Source of the DNA: Ectopseudomonas guguanensis
Lineage (GTDB): Bacteria > Pseudomonadota > Gammaproteobacteria > Pseudomonadales > Pseudomonadaceae
Assembly (NCBI RefSeq): GCF_900104265.1
Contig: NZ_FNJJ01000002.1
Coordinates: forward strand, 297,370 to 361,369
DNA length: 64,000 nt
Direction of reading: 5' to 3'
Shown in pieces: positions 28,344 to 37,265 of this stretch. Positions within the stretch are counted from its first letter, which is position 1. The number at the start of each line of letters is the position of its first letter. The notes under the pieces are model-generated. The model was given only the letters and a program-made list of their open reading frames with translations. It was not told the origin of the DNA and searched no databases. The position numbers and the translations under genes are program-made.

Positions 28344-29663
28344 CTACAAGGTCAGGGTAAAGCGCGACAGCAATGCCCCCGGCAGCGCCATCGAGCCGGT
28401 CTGCCGGGCGCCGTAGGTGCCACCGGGCAGCAGCAGTTCGGGCTCGCGGGTCAGGGCTTCGAGCTGCGCGCCGAGCACATCGAACAGCGAGTCGTCGAAG
28501 CGCATGGTGTTGACCGGCGCCTGGATCTGCCCATCCTCGACCCAGAAGGTGGCGAAGCGGGTCATGCCGGTCAGGCGGGCGGCCGGCAGATCGGAGAAGT
28601 TGCCGTACCACAGGTTGCCGATATACAGACCGCTGCCCAGCCGCTGCAGAACGTCCTGCTCGTCCAGCTCGCCACCGTGCATGCGCAGGGACAGCGGATA
28701 CTCGCCGCTGCAGGCGCCATTGGCGATCAGGCCGTATTCGGCGGCGCTGCGCGAACTGACCAGGCGCTCGCCGGGCCGGCCCTGGCTGACCAGGCGCAGC
28801 GCCTGGCGCGGCCCCTCGGCAGTAAACGCCGGCGCCAGGCCGCCTTCGATACGCTCTTCAATGATCACCTGTGAGCTGAGCTCGGCCTTTCCGCTGAACA
28901 GACGCTGCAGGGGGCTGCCACCCGAGGCCAGCGCCTGCGCGCCGAAACCCCAGCAACACAGGCTGATCAGCTCCTCCAGCGCAGCCGGCGCCAGGTAGGC
29001 CCGATAAGCCCCGGGCTGCAAGGCCTTGGCCGGGCGGCCGAGATAGGCCAGCTGCTGCCGCGCGTCCTCGAGCCTGCGGGCGAACGCCTGGACGTCCCAC
29101 TGCTCGCCGGCATAGGCGCTTTTCACCGCCTGGCCGTTGTCATGGAACAGGCTGAATTCGAGATTGAAACTGCTCGCGGCGTACCAGCCGAATGCGCCCC
29201 AGGAACTGGCAAAGCCCTGGTACTGCGGCCCGACGGCAAGAAAGCCGACCAGATCCAGACCGCTGGCGGCGCTGACGATCTGCTGCGCCATAACCGCGCT
29301 GTCGGGCAGCGTGGCCTCGACCGCCAGCTCGCTGCGCCAGGCTTCGCGGTTCAGGCGCAGATAGGGGTCGTCGCTCAACGTCGGCAGCACGGCGCGCAGC
29401 TGTTGCAGGGCCTGCTGCAGGCGCGGCAGGTCCTCCTCGAGCGTGCCGCCGAGCGCCAGCCGGCTCTCGGCGTGGCGCTGGGCCTGGTACAACGCCAGGG
29501 TTACATACGACTGCTGCACCTGCCCGGCCTGGCGCACCCGCCCGTGGTTGAAGCGGACGAAGCCGGACTGCTCGGCGCTGTAGGCCAGGGTGAAGCCCTC
29601 CTCACCCTGGATCTGCGCCTGCAGATGAGCCAGCAACTCGCAGAAATGCTGACGTGCGTCCAT
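28344..29663 (-). CDS. TldE/PmbA-family partner subunit
   Basis: A 439-residue protein of the U62 family lacking the HExxxH metal site, which marks it as the TldE/PmbA-type partner. The sequence is divergent from housekeeping PmbA. Typical late segments are NLWYGNFSDLPAARLTGMTRFATFWVEDGQI. TldD/TldE heterodimers degrade unfolded peptides, mature some peptide antibiotics and clear CcdA. The start ATG 29663 overlaps the TldD stop by one base (TGATG), so subunits are made in fixed ratio. No precursor peptide gene is near. Confidence 0.86.
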   Translation of the reverse strand: MDARQHFCELLAHLQAQIQGEEGFTLAYSAEQSGFVRFNHGRVRQAGQVQQSYVTLALYQAQRHAESRLALGGTLEEDLPRLQQALQQLRAVLPTLSDDPYLRLNREAWRSELAVEATLPDSAVMAQQIVSAASGLDLVGFLAVGPQYQGFASSWGAFGWYAASSFNLEFSLFHDNGQAVKSAYAGEQWDVQAFARRLEDARQQLAYLGRPAKALQPGAYRAYLAPAALEELISLCCWGFGAQALASGGSPLQRLFSGKAELSSQVIIEERIEGGLAPAFTAEGPRQALRLVSQGRPGERLVSSRSAAEYGLIANGACSGEYPLSLRMHGGELDEQDVLQRLGSGLYIGNLWYGNFSDLPAARLTGMTRFATFWVEDGQIQAPVNTMRFDDSLFDVLGAQLEALTREPELLLPGGTYGARQTGSMALPGALLSRFTLTL

Positions 29664-31105
29664 CAGGCCGCCCCTCCGAACACATCGACAGCGGCGAATA
29701 CGCAGGCTGGCGAGGCATGCCCGACGCGGATCACCTGATTCGGCTCGCCCTTGCCGCAGTAGGGCGTGCCCAGTATCTCGAAGGTGCTGGCATCGCCCAC
29801 CGCCTTGAGGCCCCGCCAGAACTGCGCGCTGATGCCGCGGTAGTTGGGGTTCTTCACCACGCCCTTCAGTTCGCCGTTCTCGATCAGTTGGCCCCACTCG
29901 CAGCCGAACTGGAATTTGTTGCGCGCGTCGTCGATCGACCAGGAGCGGTTGTTGCTCATCAGGATGCCGCGCTCGATGCCGCCGATCAGCTCGGCCAGGC
30001 TCTTGTCGCCCGGCTCCAGGTTGAGGTTAGCCATGCGGTCGATGGGCGGCCGGTTCCAGCTGCAGGCGCGGCTGTTGGCCACACCGGGCAGGCCACTGCG
30101 CCATTGCGACAGCGCGCCGCCGAGCGGGCGCTGGAGAATGCCATCACGGATCAGGTACTCGCGCTGCGCCGGGCTGCCGTCATCGTCATGGCTGTAGCTG
30201 GCCAGCTCGCCCGGCAGTGTCGGGTCGAAGATCACGTTGAGCATTGGCGAGCCGTATGGGTAATGACCGAAATCTTCCTGGCGGATGAAGCTGGTGCCGG
30301 CGAAATTGCGCTCGTCACCGAGGATGCGGTCCAGCTCCAGCGGATGGCCGATGGACTCGTGAATCTGCAGGATCATCTGATCGGGCATCAGCAGCAGATC
30401 ACGCGGGCCACTCGGGGTATTGGGCGCCAGCAGCAATTGCAGCGCCTCGTCGGCGATACGGCTGGCGCTGCCGATCACGCCCAGCTGATCGAGCACCTCG
30501 GTACCGCCCTGGCGCGCCAGATGAGTGCCGCCGAAGCTGCGGCTCTGACTGTCGTGCCCGTCGCTGGCAGTCACGCCAACCTGGGGGAAGACGTAGCGCT
30601 GGGCACGGCGAAGGCAGGCACCGGCGCTGTTGAGGTAGATCTGCTCGTGAGCGGCGAAGGTCAGCCCGACATGGCTGTCCACCAGCCGCGCATCCTGGGG
30701 AATCAGCGCCGACTCGGCCATCAACAGCTCGAACCACTGCGCAGCGCTGGCTTGCGGCTGCTCGTAGCCCGGCATCACATCATCGACCAGCTCGGTTGGA
30801 TACGGCAGGTCGCCGAGATCCAGCAGGTTGTGCCCGGCCAGCGCCCGCGCCATCTGCTCGGCCCGCTGCAGCGCTGCCTGCAGACCGGCCTCACTGAGAT
30901 CGCTGGTGGCCGCGTAGGCCTCGACGCCAGCGATGCGCACGCTGAGCATGGCGCCGGCATCGACAACGAAGGACGGCGCCTGCGCGACCCGCCGGCGCAC
31001 CCAGTAGGACTCCCGGCTCTCCTGCACGTGGCGCAGCGACCAGAAATCGGCCCGGCTCCTGAGCGCGGCGAAACGGTGTTGCAGGGTCTCGCTAAGGGCG
31101 AACAT
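29663..31105 (-). CDS. TldD-family zinc metalloprotease subunit
   Basis: A 480-residue TldD-like protein. The catalytic zinc motif HESIGH (HExxxH, about residues 249-254) is intact, and the conserved cysteine region near the end reads ILGTPYCGKGEPNQ. The usual TldD phrase GAGFG and its flank are only partly kept, so this is a divergent second-type TldD, not the housekeeping one. It is co-transcribed with the TldE-like gene downstream. Substrate unknown. Confidence 0.88.
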   Translation of the reverse strand: MFALSETLQHRFAALRSRADFWSLRHVQESRESYWVRRRVAQAPSFVVDAGAMLSVRIAGVEAYAATSDLSEAGLQAALQRAEQMARALAGHNLLDLGDLPYPTELVDDVMPGYEQPQASAAQWFELLMAESALIPQDARLVDSHVGLTFAAHEQIYLNSAGACLRRAQRYVFPQVGVTASDGHDSQSRSFGGTHLARQGGTEVLDQLGVIGSASRIADEALQLLLAPNTPSGPRDLLLMPDQMILQIHESIGHPLELDRILGDERNFAGTSFIRQEDFGHYPYGSPMLNVIFDPTLPGELASYSHDDDGSPAQREYLIRDGILQRPLGGALSQWRSGLPGVANSRACSWNRPPIDRMANLNLEPGDKSLAELIGGIERGILMSNNRSWSIDDARNKFQFGCEWGQLIENGELKGVVKNPNYRGISAQFWRGLKAVGDASTFEILGTPYCGKGEPNQVIRVGHASPACVFAAVDVFGGAA

Positions 31106-31175
31106 CGAGCCTCCTCGGCATGCGGCAAAGGAAGCCAGTATGGAAACAATCGCGCGTCGGCGGCAACCGCCGGGC

Positions 31176-31325
31176 TCAGCCCGGCGTGCCCAGCCCCGCC
31201 GCGCTCATGAACTGGCGCAACAGCCAGGCCACCGCGCCGAGGGTCAGCACGCTGGCCGTCCAGATCAGTACCAGCCAGCCCAGGCGCTGCCATAGCGGCT
31301 TTTTCTCTTGCTCGACCTTGGTCAT
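31176..31325 (-). CDS. DUF2474 mini-protein of the CIO oxidase operon
   Basis: A 49-residue protein starting MTKVEQEKKPLWQRLGW with one transmembrane helix (LVLIWTASVLTLGAVAWLL) and a short tail. This is the DUF2474 pattern, a small subunit usually encoded after cioB-type genes, analogous in position to CydX of cytochrome bd. It starts ten bases after the cioB stop. Stabilising or assembling the oxidase is inferred from context. Confidence 0.88.
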   Translation of the reverse strand: MTKVEQEKKPLWQRLGWLVLIWTASVLTLGAVAWLLRQFMSAAGLGTPG

Positions 31326-31335
31326 GACTCGCACC

Positions 31336-32343
31336 TCAATGGTAGCCATCGTCCTGCGTAACCTTGCCGCGGAACACGTAGTAGCTCCAGGCGGTGTACA
31401 TCAGGATGAAGGGGATGATCAGCAGTGCGCCCACCAGCATGAAGCCCTGGCTCTGCGGCGGCGCGGCAGCTTCCCAGATGCTGATCGACGGCGGGATCAC
31501 ATTCGGCCACAGGCTGATGCCCAGGCCGCTGTAGCCGAGGAAGATCAGCACCAGGGTCAGCAGGAAGGGCGAATAGTTGGCGTTGTCGGCCACCGCCTTG
31601 AGCAGTCTCCATGTGCACAGCAGCACCAGCACCGGCACCGGCATGAACCAGAACAGATTGGGCAGGCTGAACCAGCGCTCGGCAATGTCCGGGTGCTCCA
31701 GCGGCGTCCACAGGCTGACGATGCCGGTCACCGCCAGCACCACGAACACCAGCGGCCGCGCCATGTCGTGCATCTGCTGCTGCAGGCGGCCCTCGGTCTT
31801 CATGATCAGCCAGGTGCAGCCGAGCAGCGCATAGGCAGCGATCAGCGCCAGACCGCAAAACACCGAGAACGGCGTCAGCCAGTCGAAGGCGCCACCGGCA
31901 AAGGTGCGGTCAACAACCTCGAAGCCATTGATGTAGGCGCCCAGCGCCACGCCCTGGAAGAAGGTGGCGGTGAGCGAGCCGCCAATGAAGGCCTTGTCCC
32001 ACAGGTGACGCCTGTCGGCCTTGGCCTTGAAGCGGAACTCGAAGGCCACGCCGCGGAAGATCAGCCCCAGCAGCATCAGGATCAGCGGCAGGTAGAGAGC
32101 GCTGAGCACCACCGAATAGGCCAGCGGGAAGGCACCGAACAGCCCGGCGCCGCCGAGCACCAGCCAGGTTTCGTTGCCGTCCCACACCGGCGCGACGGTG
32201 TTCATCATCACATCACGCTCGCCCTCGCTCTTGACGAAGGGAAAGAGGATGCCGATGCCCAGGTCGAAACCGTCCATCACCACGTACATCATCACGCCGA
32301 AGGCGATGATCACTGCCCAGATCAACGACAGATCGATACCCAT
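31336..32343 (-). CDS. cioB: cyanide-insensitive quinol oxidase subunit II
   Basis: A 335-residue CydB-family membrane subunit of the bd-type quinol oxidase. The opening MGIDLSLIWAVIIAFGVMMYVVMDGFDLGIG, the VWDGNETWLV motif and about eight hydrophobic helices are diagnostic. It pairs with subunit I, encoded two bases upstream. The pair reduces oxygen to water with quinol and resists cyanide in Pseudomonas. Confidence 0.95.
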   Translation of the reverse strand: MGIDLSLIWAVIIAFGVMMYVVMDGFDLGIGILFPFVKSEGERDVMMNTVAPVWDGNETWLVLGGAGLFGAFPLAYSVVLSALYLPLILMLLGLIFRGVAFEFRFKAKADRRHLWDKAFIGGSLTATFFQGVALGAYINGFEVVDRTFAGGAFDWLTPFSVFCGLALIAAYALLGCTWLIMKTEGRLQQQMHDMARPLVFVVLAVTGIVSLWTPLEHPDIAERWFSLPNLFWFMPVPVLVLLCTWRLLKAVADNANYSPFLLTLVLIFLGYSGLGISLWPNVIPPSISIWEAAAPPQSQGFMLVGALLIIPFILMYTAWSYYVFRGKVTQDDGYH

Positions 32344-32345
32344 GT

Positions 32346-33785
32346 TCAGTTCCTCCCCGGCAGTGTGTCGGTTTCGCCATCTTCCATGCCCTCGTCCGCC
32401 GCCGACAGCGGCCGCGCCGGGGTGCGCGAGGTGCCCGGGCCGCCCTGGGACATCTCGTCGCCTTCTTGCAGCTGCGGGCCCTTGCGCACCAGGCGCATCA
32501 CGTAGCTGATGCCGGCCCCGAACAGGGCGAAATAGACCACCACGAACAGTGCGAGGGTGAAGCCCAGCTGGGTCGCACTATGACCGGAGGAGGCGTCGGC
32601 GGTACGCATCAGGCCATACACGACCCATGGCTGACGGCCGATCTCGGTGGTGTACCAGCCGGCGAGAATGGCAATCACGCCGCTCGGCCCCATCCATACC
32701 GCCAGGCGCAGGAATGGACGGTAGGTGTACAGCCGATCACCGCGGCGCAGCCAGGTGCCCCACAGGCCGGTGATGATCATCATCAGGCCCATGGCGACCA
32801 TCACCCGGAAGGTCCAGAAGACGATGGTGGAATTGGCCCGGTCCTCGGGCGGGAAGTCCTTCAGCGCCGGCACCTGCTTGTCCAGGCTGTGGGTCAGGAT
32901 CAGGCTGCCGAGCGCAGGAATCTCCACCTTGAAGCGGGTTTCCTCACGCTCCATGTCCGGCCAGCCGAACAGGATCAGCGGGGTCGGCTCGTCACCGACG
33001 TTCTCCCAGTGCCCTTCGATGGCGGCGATCTTCGCCGGCTGGTACTTGAGGGTATTGAGGCCGTGCAGGTCGCCGATCACGGCCTGCACCGGCGCCACCA
33101 GCAAGGCCATCCACAGCGCCATCGACAGCATCTTGCGGATCGCCGGGTTGTCGCGGCCGCGCAGCAGGTGCCAGGCCGCCGAGGCGCCGACGAAGAAGGC
33201 GGTGGCGAGGAAAGCCGCGGTGGCCATGTGCGCCAGGCGATAGGGGAACGAGGGGTTGAACACCACGGCGAACCAGTCCACCGGGATCACCCGCCCGTCG
33301 ACGATCTCGAAGCCCTGCGGGGTGTGCATCCAGCTGTTGGAGGCGAGAATCCAGAAGGTGGAGATCAGCGTACCGACGGCCACCATCACCGTGGAGAAGA
33401 AGTGCAGCCCCGGCCCGACACGGTTCCAGCCGAACAGCATGACGCCGAGAAAGCCCGCTTCGAGGAAGAACGCAGTGAGCACCTCGTAGGTCAGGAGCGG
33501 CCCGGTGACCGCCCCGGCGAAATCGGAGAAGGCACTCCAGTTGGTGCCGAACTGATAGGCCATGACTAGGCCGGAAACCACCCCCATGCCGAAGTTGACG
33601 GCAAAGATCTTCGCCCAGAAGTGGTAGAGATCGCGGTACAGCGTATTGCTGGTCTTCAGCCACAGGCCTTCGAGCACCGCCAGGTAGCTGGCCAAACCAA
33701 TGGTGATGGCCGGGAAGACGATGTGGAAGGAAATGGTGAAGGCAAACTGGACTCGGGCGAGATCAAGCGCCTCTAGACCGAACAT
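32346..33785 (-). CDS. cioA: cyanide-insensitive quinol oxidase subunit I
   Basis: A 479-residue CydA-family subunit carrying haems b558, b595 and d. The N-terminal haem-ligand histidine lies in SFHIVFPA (H21), and the GWYTTEIGRQPW quinol-oxidase signature is intact. The Q-loop is the short type (EREETRFKVEIPALGS region), which places it in the CIO group. The C-terminal tail is hydrophilic. A perfect ANR/FNR site lies about 147 bp upstream. cioAB expression in P. aeruginosa is known to be controlled by ANR and by cyanide; here only the site is seen. Confidence 0.95.
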   Translation of the reverse strand: MFGLEALDLARVQFAFTISFHIVFPAITIGLASYLAVLEGLWLKTSNTLYRDLYHFWAKIFAVNFGMGVVSGLVMAYQFGTNWSAFSDFAGAVTGPLLTYEVLTAFFLEAGFLGVMLFGWNRVGPGLHFFSTVMVAVGTLISTFWILASNSWMHTPQGFEIVDGRVIPVDWFAVVFNPSFPYRLAHMATAAFLATAFFVGASAAWHLLRGRDNPAIRKMLSMALWMALLVAPVQAVIGDLHGLNTLKYQPAKIAAIEGHWENVGDEPTPLILFGWPDMEREETRFKVEIPALGSLILTHSLDKQVPALKDFPPEDRANSTIVFWTFRVMVAMGLMMIITGLWGTWLRRGDRLYTYRPFLRLAVWMGPSGVIAILAGWYTTEIGRQPWVVYGLMRTADASSGHSATQLGFTLALFVVVYFALFGAGISYVMRLVRKGPQLQEGDEMSQGGPGTSRTPARPLSAADEGMEDGETDTLPGRN

Positions 33786-33931
33786 GACACATCCTCATTC
33801 AGGGTTATTTCGGCCCCAGCACGCAAAGCCGATCCATAGACTCCAGGTCTTGGAGTCAAACGAGCTGAAATTGTTCTTATTGAAGTGAACTGCAGCCGAG
33901 TGGCTGCCAGACAAAGCGCGAAAATGGCGCA

Positions 33932-33945
33932 TTGATCTGGATCAA
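33932..33945. promoter_or_regulatory. ANR/FNR box upstream of cioA
   Basis: TTGATCTGGATCAA is a perfect match to TTGAT-N4-ATCAA, lying 147 bases upstream of the cioA start in an intergenic gap. In P. aeruginosa ANR represses cioAB when oxygen is low; the same is expected here. Confidence 0.82.
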
Positions 33946-34050
33946 TGCGCACTAAAAGACTAGCCGCTAAAGGCATGACGAGCGCTGTGGTGATTTGCCG
34001 CGCGACAGGCCACCGCAGCGCTCACCGAAAACAGCACGCTGCGAAGGCTT

Positions 34051-34075
34051 GTCGCGGCTGAAGCCCCTCCCACAG
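34051..34075. repeat. solitary REP-like arm
   Basis: GTCGCGGCTGAAGCCCCTCC and the following CACAG repeat the arm of the palindrome at 17573-17837 with one change. The rest of the 33786-34182 gap holds the ANR box and a terminator; no gene was found. Confidence 0.6.
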
Positions 34076-34089
34076 CCGGGCGGCGCCGC

Positions 34090-34124
34090 AAAAAAAGGGC
34101 GGCCACGCGCTATGCGGGCCACCC
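34090..34124 (-). terminator. thiolase terminator
   Basis: On the minus strand: GGGTGGCC, a 12-base loop, GGCCGCCC, followed by seven T. The eight-base stem has one G-T pair. It lies about 60 bases after the thiolase stop. Confidence 0.82.
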
Positions 34125-34182
34125 GAATCACGGAGTTGCTTACATCGTGTGACCGCGATGACTTGCAATCACCCGTATTGGA

Positions 34183-35460
34183 TTACCGTTCGAGGATTGC
34201 GGTCACACCCTGACCGCCCGCGGCGCAGATGGAAATCAGGCCGCGCCCCTCTCCAGCCACCGCAAGCAGCTTGGCCAGGTTGGCGACGATGCGTCCGCCG
34301 GTGGCGGCGAACGGGTGGCCGGCAGCCAGCGAGCTGCCCTTGACGTTCATCCTGCTGCGATCGATGGCGCCCAGCGGCGCGGCCAGGCCCAGGCGCTCCT
34401 TGCAGTAGTCGGCGTCTTCCCAGGCCTTGAGGGTGCACAGCACCTGGGCGGCGAAGGCTTCGTGAATCTCGTAGTAGTCGAAGTCCTGCAGGCTCAGGCC
34501 GTTGCGCGCCAGCAGACGCGGCACGGCGTAAACCGGCGCCATCAGCAGGCCCTCCTTGCCCTGGACGAAATCCACCGCCGCCGCCTCGCCGTCGCGCAGG
34601 TAGGCCAGCACCGGCAGGCCGCGGGCCTGGGCCCACTCCTCGCTGGCCAGCAGCACCACCGAGGCGCCATCGGTCAGCGGCGTGGAGTTGGCCGGGGTCA
34701 GGGTGCCGCGCGGGCCGCGCTCGAAGCAGGGCTTGAGGGTGGCGAGCTTCTCGGCGCTGATGTCCGGGCGCAGGTTCTGGTCACGGGTCAGGCCGAGAAA
34801 CGGCGTCATCAGGTCGTCGTGCCAGCCCTCGGCATAGGCCGCCGCCAGCTTCTGGTGGCTGGCCAGCGCCAGCTGATCCTGCTCGTCGCGAGGGATGGCC
34901 CAGCGCTGCGCCATCAGCTCGCAATGCTCGCCCATCGACAGCCCGGTGCGCGGCTCGCCATTGCGCGGAATGTGCGGCGCCAGGTGGCGCGGGCGAATCT
35001 TCAGCAGGCTCTTGATCTTGTCGCCCGTGCTCTTGCCGCGGTTGGCTTCCAGCAGGATCTGGCGCAGCCCCTCGTTGACGCCGATGGGCGCATCCGAGGT
35101 GGTGTCGACGCCGCCGGCGATACCGCAGTCGATCTGTCCGAGAGCGATCTTGTTGGCCACCAGAATCGCGGCTTCGAGGCCGGTGCCGCAGGCCTGCTGC
35201 AGGTCGTAGGCCGGGGTTTCCGGCGCCAGGCGCGAGCCCAGCACGCATTCGCGGGTCAGGTTGAAGTCACGCGAATGCTTGAGCACCGCACCGGCCACCA
35301 CCTCACCGAGGCGCTCGCCATGCAGGTTGAAGCGCTCCACCAGCCCTTCGAGGGCGCTGGTCAGCATCTGCTGGTTGCTCGCCCTGGCGTAGACGGTGTT
35401 GGAACGGGCGAACGGAATACGGTTGCCGCCTACGATGGCGACCCGGCGCAACTGGGCCAT
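34183..35460 (-). CDS. acetyl-CoA C-acetyltransferase (FadI-type thiolase)
   Basis: A 425-residue thiolase, long form like FadI. All catalytic residues are visible: the acyl-accepting C91 in QQACGTGLEA, the histidine in HEAFAAQV, and the second cysteine in ISICAAGGQGV. It catalyses reversible Claisen condensation/thiolysis of 3-ketoacyl-CoA. The neighbour across a 229-bp divergent gap is a large FabG, and an AraC regulator and MaoC hydratase follow. The same set, as I recall it, occurs in P. aeruginosa near PA4785-PA4788. Confidence 0.93.
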   Translation of the reverse strand: MAQLRRVAIVGGNRIPFARSNTVYARASNQQMLTSALEGLVERFNLHGERLGEVVAGAVLKHSRDFNLTRECVLGSRLAPETPAYDLQQACGTGLEAAILVANKIALGQIDCGIAGGVDTTSDAPIGVNEGLRQILLEANRGKSTGDKIKSLLKIRPRHLAPHIPRNGEPRTGLSMGEHCELMAQRWAIPRDEQDQLALASHQKLAAAYAEGWHDDLMTPFLGLTRDQNLRPDISAEKLATLKPCFERGPRGTLTPANSTPLTDGASVVLLASEEWAQARGLPVLAYLRDGEAAAVDFVQGKEGLLMAPVYAVPRLLARNGLSLQDFDYYEIHEAFAAQVLCTLKAWEDADYCKERLGLAAPLGAIDRSRMNVKGSSLAAGHPFAATGGRIVANLAKLLAVAGEGRGLISICAAGGQGVTAILER

Positions 35461-35689
35461 GAGAACTCCTTGCTGGTCGAATGAGCAGAATCGAACGACG
35501 AACTATTGCTCGTCAGCCGGTTCCCAGAAACATGAGACTGACACTGTAGCCTTCTGGCCGCACAGGCTAAACCTCAAACAGTGGCGAACATTGGCCGCCT
35601 TGCCGGCGCGTGAGGCAACAGAGTCAATTGCGCTTTGCCTGTCGCCGCGTACAGTGACACGACTTTCGATTCGCCCGCAGGAGCCCTTC

Positions 35690-37045
35690 ATGTCCGATCG
35701 TTACCTCGCCTTCGCCAACTCCCCCACTGGCCGCCGCCTGGTCGGCGCCCTAGGCCTTCCGGCGCCGGTGCGCCTGGAACGCTGGATGGCCGGCCGGGTG
35801 CGACCGGTGGATGGCGCCCTGTTGCTGGGCGGCGAAGGCGACCTGCTCAAGGCCGTGCTGCCCTTCGCCAACAAGCTCACCGATCAGCTGTTCGCCGCGC
35901 GCGACGGCCAGCTGGAGCTGCCGCGCTGGACCGCCGAGCACGGCCCGAAACTCAAGGCGCTGGTATTCGACGCCAGTCACCTGACCCGCTTCGAGCAACT
36001 GATCGAGCTGCGCGACTTCTTCCAGCCCACCTTCAAGGGCCTGGCCAACAGCCCGCGCGTGGTGGTGCTGGGCCGCGCCCCCGAGTCGCTCAAGGACCCC
36101 ATTGCTGCCAGCGTGCAGCGTTCGCTGGAGGGATTCACCCGCTCGCTGGGCAAGGAAATTCGTCGCGGCGGCAGCGTGCAGCTGCTGTATGTCGGCAAGG
36201 GTGGCGATCAGCAGCTGGAAGGTGCGCTGCGTTTCTTCCTCTCGCCCAAGAGCGCCTATGTCTCCGGCCAGGTGCTGCGGCTCGGTGCCTGCGCCGAACA
36301 GGTCAGGGACTGGACGCGCCCGCTGGCCGGCAAGAAGGCTCTGGTCACCGGCGCCTCGCGCGGCATCGGTGCCTCCATTGCCGAAGTGCTCGCCCGTGAC
36401 GGCGCCGAGGTGGTGCTGCTCGATGTGCCACAGGCGGCCGATGCGCTGCAGGCGTTGGCCGCGCGTTTGGGTGGGCAGGCGGTGACCCTGGACATCTGCG
36501 CCGAGGACGCGCCGCAGCGCCTGGTCGAGGCGCTGCCCGAGGGCCTGGATATCGTCGTGCACAACGCCGGCATCACCCGCGACAAGACCCTGGCGAAGAT
36601 GAGCGATGCCTTCTGGAACTCGGTGATCGACGTCAACCTCAAGGCGCCGCAGGTGCTGACCCAGGCGCTGCTGGACGCCGACAAGCTGCACGACAACGGC
36701 CGCGTGGTGCTGATCGCCTCGATCAGCGGCATCGCCGGCAACATGGGCCAGACCAACTACGCAGTGAGCAAGGCCGGGGTGATCGGCCTGGCCCAGGCCT
36801 GGGCGCCGGCGCTGGGCAAGAAGGGCATCAGCATCAATGCCGTGGCACCGGGGTTCATCGAAACGCAGATGACCGCGGCCATTCCGCTGGGCATCCGCGA
36901 AGCCGGACGACGGATGAATTCGATGAGCCAGGGCGGCCTGCCGCAGGATGTCGCCGAGGCCGTGGCCTGGTTCGCCCAGCCGGGCTCGGGCGCAGTGACC
37001 GCGCAGGTGCTGCGGGTGTGTGGGCAGAGTCTGCTGGGCGCCTGA
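35690..37045 (+). CDS. high-molecular-weight 3-oxoacyl-ACP reductase (FabG4-type)
   Basis: A 451-residue short-chain dehydrogenase about 200 residues longer than FabG. The C-terminal half holds ALVTGASRGIGASI (about residue 216) and the catalytic Y357-x3-K361 in NYAVSKAG, with the serine in IASISGIAG upstream. The N-terminal part (about 1-205) has a flavodoxin-like alternation without cofactor motifs, the layout of mycobacterial FabG4 (Rv0242c), which uses NADH and CoA substrates. The start is ATG 35690 after CAGGAG. Divergent from the thiolase, it may reduce 3-ketoacyl-CoA in the same pathway. Confidence 0.9.
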   Translation: MSDRYLAFANSPTGRRLVGALGLPAPVRLERWMAGRVRPVDGALLLGGEGDLLKAVLPFANKLTDQLFAARDGQLELPRWTAEHGPKLKALVFDASHLTRFEQLIELRDFFQPTFKGLANSPRVVVLGRAPESLKDPIAASVQRSLEGFTRSLGKEIRRGGSVQLLYVGKGGDQQLEGALRFFLSPKSAYVSGQVLRLGACAEQVRDWTRPLAGKKALVTGASRGIGASIAEVLARDGAEVVLLDVPQAADALQALAARLGGQAVTLDICAEDAPQRLVEALPEGLDIVVHNAGITRDKTLAKMSDAFWNSVIDVNLKAPQVLTQALLDADKLHDNGRVVLIASISGIAGNMGQTNYAVSKAGVIGLAQAWAPALGKKGISINAVAPGFIETQMTAAIPLGIREAGRRMNSMSQGGLPQDVAEAVAWFAQPGSGAVTAQVLRVCGQSLLGA

Positions 37046-37062
37046 GATAGCGGAGCTGGTGG

Positions 37063-37199
37063 GCTGAAGCGGATCGCCGCCCGGCCCACCCTACGGTTGC
37101 TGAAGCGAATCGCCGCCCGGCCCACCTACGGTCACAAGCGGGTGGCTCTGTGTGGGAGGCGCTTCAGCGGCGACGGTCGCGGCTAAAGCCCCCTCCCAC
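37063..37199. repeat. tandem and hairpin REP-like repeats
   Basis: Two imperfect 34-36 bp tandem copies (37063-37098 and 37099-37132) share GCTGAAGCG(G/A)ATCGCCGCCC and end near TACGGT. A hairpin follows at about 37152-37199 (GTGGGAGGCGCTTCAGC... and ...CCCCCTCCCAC). The remaining bases up to the AraC gene stop at 37266 show a third short repeat (CTGCAGC/GCCTGCAGC type). No gene is seen in 37046-37265. Confidence 0.65.
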
Positions 37200-37265
37200 G
37201 GCCTGGAGCCTGCAATCACGCGACAGCTTTTGCCTGCAGCTTGCGGCCTGTAGCCTGCAGCCGCT

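Noticed and set aside
34051..34075. Part of a terminator for cioAB or the thiolase
   Set aside because: The arm has no partner nearby and no T-run; the real thiolase terminator is at 34090-34124.
37063..37132. Possible CRISPR-like tandem repeats
   Set aside because: Only two copies, 34-36 bp, directly adjacent with no spacers, and no cas genes in the window.
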